A stretch of 64,000 nt of DNA from Candidatus Sulfopaludibacter sp. SbA3 (GTDB lineage: Bacteria; Acidobacteriota; Terriglobia; Bryobacterales; Bryobacteraceae): the NCBI GenBank assembly GCA_945890485.1, contig CAMDCN010000003.1:186001-250000 (forward strand), given 5' to 3'. Position numbers and translations under genes: made by a program. This document shows positions 59,466 to 64,000 of the stretch, one piece after another. The notes under the pieces were generated by a model. The model had not been told where the DNA came from. It saw nothing but the letters and a program-made list of their open reading frames with translations, and did not search any database. Each line of letters begins with the position of its first letter. Within the stretch, counting starts at the first letter, position 1.

Positions 59466-60237
59466 TGAGCGTGACTTTGGTGTAGGCTACGCGGAAGCCA
59501 AGCTTCTCATAGTTGCGCTGCGAGGAGCTGCCGGGTTCGGTGTCGGCGGTGGCGAGGTCGCAGCCGGCGCGGGCCGCGATCGAGAGGCGTTCGCGGATGA
59601 GTTTGCTCTGCAAACCGGCTCGGCGGTACCGGCGGATGGTGCCGTCACATTGAAAGAGCGCGAGCCCCTGGTGGAGGCAAAGTTGGCCGCCAGCGAGCGC
59701 CGCGCCTTCGTGGCTTACGACGAAGCTTTGGGTGTGTGGCAGGCCATGCAACGTCCGGCAGAGCTCAAGCGCCGCCGGGGTGACGATATCAAAGAAGGCT
59801 TCGCCGAGCGGTTGCGCCCAGGAATTGGCATCAGCCGAAAGGGCGACGTCCGGATCAGATTCTAGAATGTCGGCGGCGGAAAGGGGGCGGTAGAGCGTAT
59901 TTTCGAACGCGCCGATCTCGTAGCCGCGGCGGGAGAGGTAAGTGAAAATGGCTGCGTCGGCGAAGGGGCTGAGGACGAAGGTCACCGGCGCCATCCGCTC
60001 CTCATAGAAGGCCTCGACGGCATCGAGATCGGATTCGAGGGTCGGGGCGATCATCCCCGCTCCCTTGATTTGCGTGAGGGGAGAGGCTTCGTCGATGAAC
60101 CCGGCCGTGCCGCTGCCGCAGGGGATCCAGGCAGCGGCCGACTCGGGATACAACTGAGTATGGGTGGTAACACTCCACTGAGCGATCGCTGCGGCGGCCT
60201 GTTCGAGCCGGAGCGCGAGCGGGAGATCGGCGTACAT
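59455..60237 (-). CDS. GNAT family acetyltransferase-like protein
   Basis: A 260-residue protein with a C-terminal GNAT fold: ALAGGQLCLHQGLALFQCDGTIRRYRRAGLQSKLIRERL holds the acetyl-CoA pyrophosphate loop (RRAGLQSKLI, variant of Q/RxxGxG/A), followed by TADTEPGSSSQRNYEKLGF with the Asn-Tyr-Glu-Lys-Leu-Gly-Phe end. The N-terminal half is a divergent second GNAT-like region. The substrate is unknown. The gene ends inside the convergent methyltransferase gene (11-bp overlap) and starts 5 bp after the slyD stop. Confidence 0.82.
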   Translation of the reverse strand: MYADLPLALRLEQAAAAIAQWSVTTHTQLYPESAAAWIPCGSGTAGFIDEASPLTQIKGAGMIAPTLESDLDAVEAFYEERMAPVTFVLSPFADAAIFTYLSRRGYEIGAFENTLYRPLSAADILESDPDVALSADANSWAQPLGEAFFDIVTPAALELCRTLHGLPHTQSFVVSHEGAALAGGQLCLHQGLALFQCDGTIRRYRRAGLQSKLIRERLSIAARAGCDLATADTEPGSSSQRNYEKLGFRVAYTKVTLIKP

Positions 60238-60242
60238 GGAGG

Positions 60243-60683
60243 CTAGAGGATCAGTTTCGACGCGATCGATTCGAGTTGAATCTTGAAAGTCAGCGCCTCG
60301 CCGGCCAGAGGATGGTTCCCATCGAGGGTGATCTTGTCCTCCGCGATGGCTACGACGCGGACGAGGAACTGCTGGCCGCCGCCGGAAAGCTGGAGTTCCA
60401 GGCCTTCTTCGACTTCCATGTCCTCGGGGAACCGGTCCCGCTCCACTTCGATGATCATCTCCGGGTTCGCGGGGCCGTAGGCGTCGTCGGGTTGAATCGT
60501 CGTGACAACGGATTGGCCGGGCGAAAGGCCGATGACCGCCGCGTCAAAACCGGGGATGACTTGGCCGGTGCCGAGGGTAAACTCCAGCGGCTCACGGCCT
60601 TCAGAGGAATCAAATATGGTGCCGTCGGCGAGAGTGCCATGATAATGCACCTTCACCTTGTCGCCGGCTTGCGCTGTAATCAT
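60243..60683 (-). CDS. slyD: FKBP-type peptidyl-prolyl isomerase, SlyD type
   Basis: A 146-residue prolyl isomerase/chaperone. KVKVHYHGTLADGTIFDSSEG is the FKBP N-terminal part, GTGQVIPGFDAAVIGLSPGQ the middle, and the IF-like insertion follows with PEMIIEVERDRFPE and LELQLSGGGQQFLVRV. NHPLAGEALTFKIQL ends the fold. It lacks the long His-rich metal-binding tail of E. coli SlyD. ATG 60683 has no ribosome site: the whole 23-bp gap after the chemotaxis receptor stop is taken up by a hairpin. Confidence 0.93.
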   Translation of the reverse strand: MITAQAGDKVKVHYHGTLADGTIFDSSEGREPLEFTLGTGQVIPGFDAAVIGLSPGQSVVTTIQPDDAYGPANPEMIIEVERDRFPEDMEVEEGLELQLSGGGQQFLVRVVAIAEDKITLDGNHPLAGEALTFKIQLESIASKLIL

Positions 60684-60686
60684 CGT

Positions 60687-60705
60687 CCGCAGTGTAACAC
60701 TGCGG
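60687..60705 (-). other. Hairpin filling the gap before slyD
   Basis: CCGCAGTG (60687-60694) and CACTGCGG (60698-60705) form a perfect 8-bp stem with a 3-nt loop. Read on the minus strand it starts one base after the receptor stop codon and ends three bases before the slyD ATG. No U-run follows. Confidence 0.6.
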
Positions 60706-60706
60706 G

Positions 60707-61999
60707 TTACTGATTCGACAAGGAGACGAGAGCCGCGACCGTCTCGCGGAGGCTCTGATTGGTGCGCTGGAGGGCTTCAGCGGACTCATTGGCGGCGGCG
60801 GCGGAGGCTGCGTTTGACTGGCTCAGCCGGCCGATCTCACTGACGGCAATCTGCACGGTGTGGATCTGCCGCAACTGGGCCTCGGATTTGGCCGCCAAAC
60901 CGGTGACCTCGGTGGCCATGGCGCCGGACTGGCCCACCGCCGATTCGAGAAGTTTGCGGACTTCAGTGCTCAGGGAACGAACGCTAGCTGTTTCCGAGAG
61001 GACGAGATTCACCTGTTCCTCGGTTTGTTGGGCGGCCTCTGACGAGCGGAGCGAGAGAGAGCGGACCTCGTCGGCGACCACCGCGAACCCGGCGCCCGCT
61101 TCACCCGCCCGGGCGGCTTCGACGGCGGCGTTCAGCGCCAGCAGGTTGGTCTGGAAGGCAAAGCTCTGTACCGTGGCCGCAATGGTGCGGATGGCCTGCC
61201 CGGCGGCGACGAGTTGGGTGATGCGGTGGTCGAGTACGGCCATTCGCTCGGCGCCCCCGGAGATGGAAGCCAGGGATTCCGTGGAAAGCCGATCGGAGCG
61301 TTTTGCCGTCGCCGAGATCTCGCTGATGTAGTCCACCTGCTGGTGCAGGGAGGCGCTGCTTTGTTGGACCGCCGCGGCCTGCTGGTGTACCGCCTGGGAG
61401 AGCTCCCCGCTCGAGTTGCAGATGGCGGCGACATGCTGATTGAGGGCCTCGGCATTGACCTTCAGTTGAGCGGTCGCCAAGCCTTCCGCCATCGTCGAAC
61501 GGGACAAGGTCCTGGCGATCATCACGGTGGGGATGGTTTCTGCCACGACGAATGCCGCGTGGAGCAGAACGACGGGGAATGCTGCTTCGTAGTCGAACAG
61601 GCTGGTGGGAGCGACGAAAAAGAAGAGAATGTGGTGGACGGCGATGGTGGCGGCTCCGGCGAGGATAGCCACCTCGTCAGCAAGCATCGTCAGCACCGCC
61701 ATGCTGGCGAAGACGTGGAAATGCCACTCAATGCCACCCTTGCCGGAGTGGATATAAAGCGCGCTGGTAAACATGGTGGCCATGGCGAGTATCACCGCCG
61801 TCAGCCTGGTATCGGGGGCCTTCCAGCACGCAACCAGGGGCAATGCGGCGATGAGGATGCCCACCGCCAAGACCGGAAAAAGGGCAACGCCGTGGTAGAC
61901 CGCGATGACGGCGGCCACCGGCAACTGCGCCAGGAGGATGCCGAGATAGCGGCGGTTGGCGGTTCGGCGATAGCGAGAGAGATACTGCTCGGTATTCAT
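60707..61999 (-). CDS. Methyl-accepting chemotaxis protein with a membrane-embedded sensor
   Basis: A 430-residue chemoreceptor. Residues ~20-165 are about six close-packed helices without a periplasmic domain. [14 protein letters not shown] and [11 protein letters not shown] carry histidines that could bind a metal, haem or quinone, a pattern seen in other bacterial membrane sensors. The cytoplasmic part is a standard signalling hairpin with the tip [20 protein letters not shown], then [16 protein letters not shown]. No HAMP is evident. It lies 14 bp downstream of a small thiol-protein gene on the same strand and just upstream of slyD. Confidence 0.9.
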   Translation of the reverse strand: MNTEQYLSRYRRTANRRYLGILLAQLPVAAVIAVYHGVALFPVLAVGILIAALPLVACWKAPDTRLTAVILAMATMFTSALYIHSGKGGIEWHFHVFASMAVLTMLADEVAILAGAATIAVHHILFFFVAPTSLFDYEAAFPVVLLHAAFVVAETIPTVMIARTLSRSTMAEGLATAQLKVNAEALNQHVAAICNSSGELSQAVHQQAAAVQQSSASLHQQVDYISEISATAKRSDRLSTESLASISGGAERMAVLDHRITQLVAAGQAIRTIAATVQSFAFQTNLLALNAAVEAARAGEAGAGFAVVADEVRSLSLRSSEAAQQTEEQVNLVLSETASVRSLSTEVRKLLESAVGQSGAMATEVTGLAAKSEAQLRQIHTVQIAVSEIGRLSQSNAASAAAANESAEALQRTNQSLRETVAALVSLSNQ

Positions 62000-62013
62000 G
62001 GGGAAAGCTCCGG

Positions 62014-62511
62014 CTAAAGGTTGTTGCTGGCGCAGCCATATGCAGGCACCCGATCGGGATCGTGGCCGGCGAAAAATGTCCGCATGGTGGGGAGGTCTTC
62101 GAGTGTCACCCCGGGCTGCGGACGGTGTTTCGAATAGCCGCCCTGCCAGGTGCGCCCTGCGGGGTCGGTGAGGGCGAGACGGGGGCCACTCCGGACGGCC
62201 ATCACGGCGACCTCAAACCCGGCGTGCTGCAGTGCGCGGGTCCATTCCGCTTGAGGCCGATTCAAATACACCCGCTCGCGCCAGCCCGATTGGGCGCCAC
62301 GGGTGACCAGATGACGGGATACCTCCGCCGAGCAGCCGCAATCGACTCGCAGCAGGTGGGTAGCGGTCCAGGCACGGGACTCCGTGGCGACGGTATCCGC
62401 GCGCAGAGGCAGGACGTGCGGGGCCATCCACCACGCCGTCACCAGGCTCAACGCGGCGGCCCAAGCGAAAAATCCGCTGAGCAGCCATCCCGTATTGCGA
62501 TCCTGTGACAC
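62014..62511 (-). CDS. Membrane-anchored thioredoxin-like (RedB-like) protein with a CGC motif
   Basis: A 165-residue protein with one N-terminal TM helix ([20 protein letters not shown]) and an exported domain. [22 protein letters not shown] resembles the active-site helix of thioredoxin-like proteins, with Cys-Gly-Cys instead of Cxx[17 protein letters not shown] and a further Cys at YGCASNN follow. The type is close to proteins called RedB, of unknown reaction. GTG 62511 has AGGGAGA upstream. The chemoreceptor gene starts 14 bp after its stop, so the two are probably one operon. Confidence 0.65.
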   Translation of the reverse strand: MSQDRNTGWLLSGFFAWAAALSLVTAWWMAPHVLPLRADTVATESRAWTATHLLRVDCGCSAEVSRHLVTRGAQSGWRERVYLNRPQAEWTRALQHAGFEVAVMAVRSGPRLALTDPAGRTWQGGYSKHRPQPGVTLEDLPTMRTFFAGHDPDRVPAYGCASNNL

Positions 62512-62555
62512 CGATTTTCTCCCTACTGGGCTTATCGGTTAGCCCACCAGCCCCT

Positions 62556-62561
62556 TATAAT
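62556..62561 (+). promoter_or_regulatory. -10 box of the phosphofructokinase gene
   Basis: A perfect TATAAT lies 34 bp before ATG 62596. The best -35 candidate, TTATCG (18-bp spacer), is weak. The motif argues against the alternative upstream start at 62560, which would fall inside the -10 box. Confidence 0.5.
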
Positions 62562-62595
62562 GAAAGTCAAAACTACCTCACGAGATAGGAGATTC

Positions 62596-63780
62596 ATGGG
62601 TATTCAGCGTATCGGCATCCTGACCGGCGGCGGCGACGTCCCCGGCTTGAATTCGGTGATCAAGGGAGTCACCTACCGCGCCACCGAACTCGGCATTGAC
62701 GTGCTTGGCTTCCGGCGCGGCTGGGAGGGGCTCACGCACTTGAACCTGGACGACGAAGAATCGAAAAAGCGGTATCTGATGCCGCTGGACCGCGAGAACA
62801 CGGCCACCATCGACCGCTTCGGCGGCACGCATCTTCACTCCAGTCGTACGAATCCGGCCCGGATGCGCAAACTGCCGCCATTCCTCAGCACGGACAGTTT
62901 CACCCCTGAAACCGTCACCAAGAAAGGCGAGACTTTTACGGCCTACGACATTTCGAAGCACGTACTCGCGAATCTCGAAAAGCTGGGCGTTGACTGCCTG
63001 GTGGCCATCGGCGGCGACGACACGTTGAGCTACGCGCAGAAGCTGCACAAACAGGGCTTCCGCGTGGTGGCTGTGCCGAAGACGATGGATAACGACGTCC
63101 GCGATACCGAGTACTGCATCGGCTTCTCGACGGCGATCTCCCGCGCGCACGACGCCATTCAGCGGCAGCGGACGACCGTCGGTTCCCACGAACGGCTCGG
63201 CGTGTTTCGCATCTTCGGCCGCGACGCCGGCTATACGGCGCTCTACACCGCCTACGTCACCTCCATCCGCTGCGGCATTCCGGAGCATGCGTTCGACCTC
63301 GACAAAATGCTCGAACTGCTCGCTCGCGACAAGCGCAACAACCCCTCGAACTACTGCCTGACCGTATTGAGCGAAGGCGCGGCGTGGGACGGCTACGTTG
63401 TGCAGGAGTACGGCGAACCAGACGACTACGGTCATCGCCGGAAAATGAACGTCGGCGAACTGTTCGCCGAGCAAGCCAAAAAGCGGGCCGGCATCGAAGC
63501 CATCGTCAGCGACCTGACCTACGACCTTCGCGGCGGCAGCCCGGACTTCGTCGACAAGATGGTGGCGACCACGTTCGGCAACATGGCCTTCGACGCGATC
63601 CAGGCCGGAAAGAGCGGCTTAATGGCGGCGATCAACCAGGGTTGCTACGCGATGGTGCCGATCCCCGATCCGAAGCTGGGACCGCGGAAGGTGGACGTCG
63701 AAACGATGTACAACACGGACCGCTACCGGCCCGTCTATAGCAACAAGCTCGGTATCCCGATCTTCCTGACCAAGGCCTAA
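62596..63780 (+). CDS. Phosphofructokinase, probably pyrophosphate-dependent
   Basis: A 394-residue PFK that phosphorylates fructose 6-phosphate at C1. GILTGGGDVPGLNSVIKG opens the fold. At the phosphoryl-donor site the sequence is GGDDTLS (Asp142) and PKTMDND (Lys162). In ATP enzymes these positions are Gly and Gly (104 and 124 in E. coli), whereas Asp plus Lys mark pyrophosphate-using enzymes, so PPi is the likely donor. GFSTAISRAHDAI and FGRDAGYTALYTA cover the sugar site. AGGAGA precedes ATG 62596. The next gene follows with no gap. Confidence 0.9.
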   Translation: MGIQRIGILTGGGDVPGLNSVIKGVTYRATELGIDVLGFRRGWEGLTHLNLDDEESKKRYLMPLDRENTATIDRFGGTHLHSSRTNPARMRKLPPFLSTDSFTPETVTKKGETFTAYDISKHVLANLEKLGVDCLVAIGGDDTLSYAQKLHKQGFRVVAVPKTMDNDVRDTEYCIGFSTAISRAHDAIQRQRTTVGSHERLGVFRIFGRDAGYTALYTAYVTSIRCGIPEHAFDLDKMLELLARDKRNNPSNYCLTVLSEGAAWDGYVVQEYGEPDDYGHRRKMNVGELFAEQAKKRAGIEAIVSDLTYDLRGGSPDFVDKMVATTFGNMAFDAIQAGKSGLMAAINQGCYAMVPIPDPKLGPRKVDVETMYNTDRYRPVYSNKLGIPIFLTKA

Positions 63781-64000
63781 ATGGGTCTGTTCGATCGGTT
63801 CGTGAAAAAGAAACCGGAGTTGACGGCGGATCTGCGAGAGCGGATCCGCCGTTCGTTCGAAGAGGCGGCGGCCGACGAGGAGCACTTTCCTTCGACGATT
63901 GATCCGCGGATTCTTCATGTGCGGGTGCTGGTGGAGACCTTCGGCAACCTGAATGGCCAGCGAGTGCTGGATGCCGGTTGTGGGAAGGGGCGATTTGCCC
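63781..64000 (+). CDS. SAM-dependent methyltransferase, N-terminal fragment (runs off the right edge)
   Basis: The visible 73 codons begin MGLFDRFVKKKPELTADL and reach LNGQRVLDAGCGKGRFA, which is motif I of class I methyltransferases. ATG 63781 follows the PFK stop directly (TAA then ATG), so translation is probably coupled. Substrate cannot be judged from this part. Confidence 0.75.
   Translation, partial: MGLFDRFVKKKPELTADLRERIRRSFEEAAADEEHFPSTIDPRILHVRVLVETFGNLNGQRVLDAGCGKGRFA

Noticed and set aside
1-64000. tRNA or rRNA genes, CRISPR arrays, insertion sequences and prophage
   Set aside because: Reading both strands I found no tRNA arm patterns outside coding sequence, no regularly spaced repeats and no transposase or phage proteins. 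A covariance-model or HMM search would be needed to exclude small RNAs.

Overview
The window is a gene-dense, GC-rich bacterial chromosome segment. It has no rRNA, tRNA, insertion sequence, phage gene or CRISPR array that I can see, and no gap above 300 bp. Several signatures point to Acidobacteriota, order Bryobacterales/Solibacterales. These are a lipase ending in the TIGR03437 (Solibacter-type) C-terminal domain, a plug-less TonB-receptor-like barrel, a DUF1553/DUF1501 pair, many Tat or Sec exported oxidoreductases, and a five-helix cytochrome b558-type SdhC with a matching SdhA and SdhB. The assignment rests on recognised families, not on a database search.

Layout. 1-4.3 kb: 5' part of gltB (minus) diverging from a LysR regulator, then a dual-OB-fold-like protein abutting an M48-like membrane protein without a protease motif. 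4.3-10.2 kb: exported FAD oxidoreductase, a STAS antagonist diverging from an FHA-GAF-PP2C phosphatase (partner switch), a DinB-like protein, and an HD-GYP protein with an eroded receiver. 10.2-13.8 kb (minus): ggt, esterase and prmA, joined by stop/start overlaps. 13.8-17.3 kb (plus): Tat aldo/keto reductase, Cys-rich secreted protein, di-haem peroxidase, sugar-binding lipoprotein. 17.3-23 kb (minus): Flp pilin, adenylate kinase, ALDH7 dehydrogenase, SPL-like radical SAM protein, S9 peptidase. 23-31.4 kb: rmuC, BON protein, sarcosine-oxidase-like flavoprotein, receptor barrel, TIGR03437 lipase with decayed copies of its own tail, cold-shock protein.

31.5-38.7 kb (minus): sdhC-sdhA-sdhB followed after 9 bp by DUF1553 and DUF1501 genes. 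38.8-43.9 kb (plus): a small toxin-antitoxin pair, then an Omp85-like barrel, a DUF4390-like protein, an NtrY-like kinase and an NtrX-like sigma-54 activator, tightly spaced. 43.9-53.8 kb: fabD, a lone RND permease, two tandem mini zinc-ribbon proteins, an ornithine-cyclodeaminase-family enzyme, a small thioredoxin-like protein, aceE and a tonB-like gene. 53.8-64 kb: oligopeptidase A, a PhyH dioxygenase, an LPS-core cluster (waaF, degenerate nucleotidyltransferase, second heptosyltransferase, ICMT-like methyltransferase), GNAT, slyD, a chemotaxis receptor with a thiol protein, a pyrophosphate-type phosphofructokinase and the start of a methyltransferase.

The genes cover central metabolism (glutamate synthesis, pyruvate dehydrogenase, succinate dehydrogenase, PFK, fatty-acid initiation), envelope biogenesis and sensing, and export of redox enzymes and hydrolases. 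I found no single unmistakably new multi-gene system. The best candidates are the dual-OB/M48-like pair, the sdh-DUF1553-DUF1501 run, the barrel-linked NtrYX operon, the MCP/thiol-protein pair, and several RNA hairpins placed over or next to translation starts.
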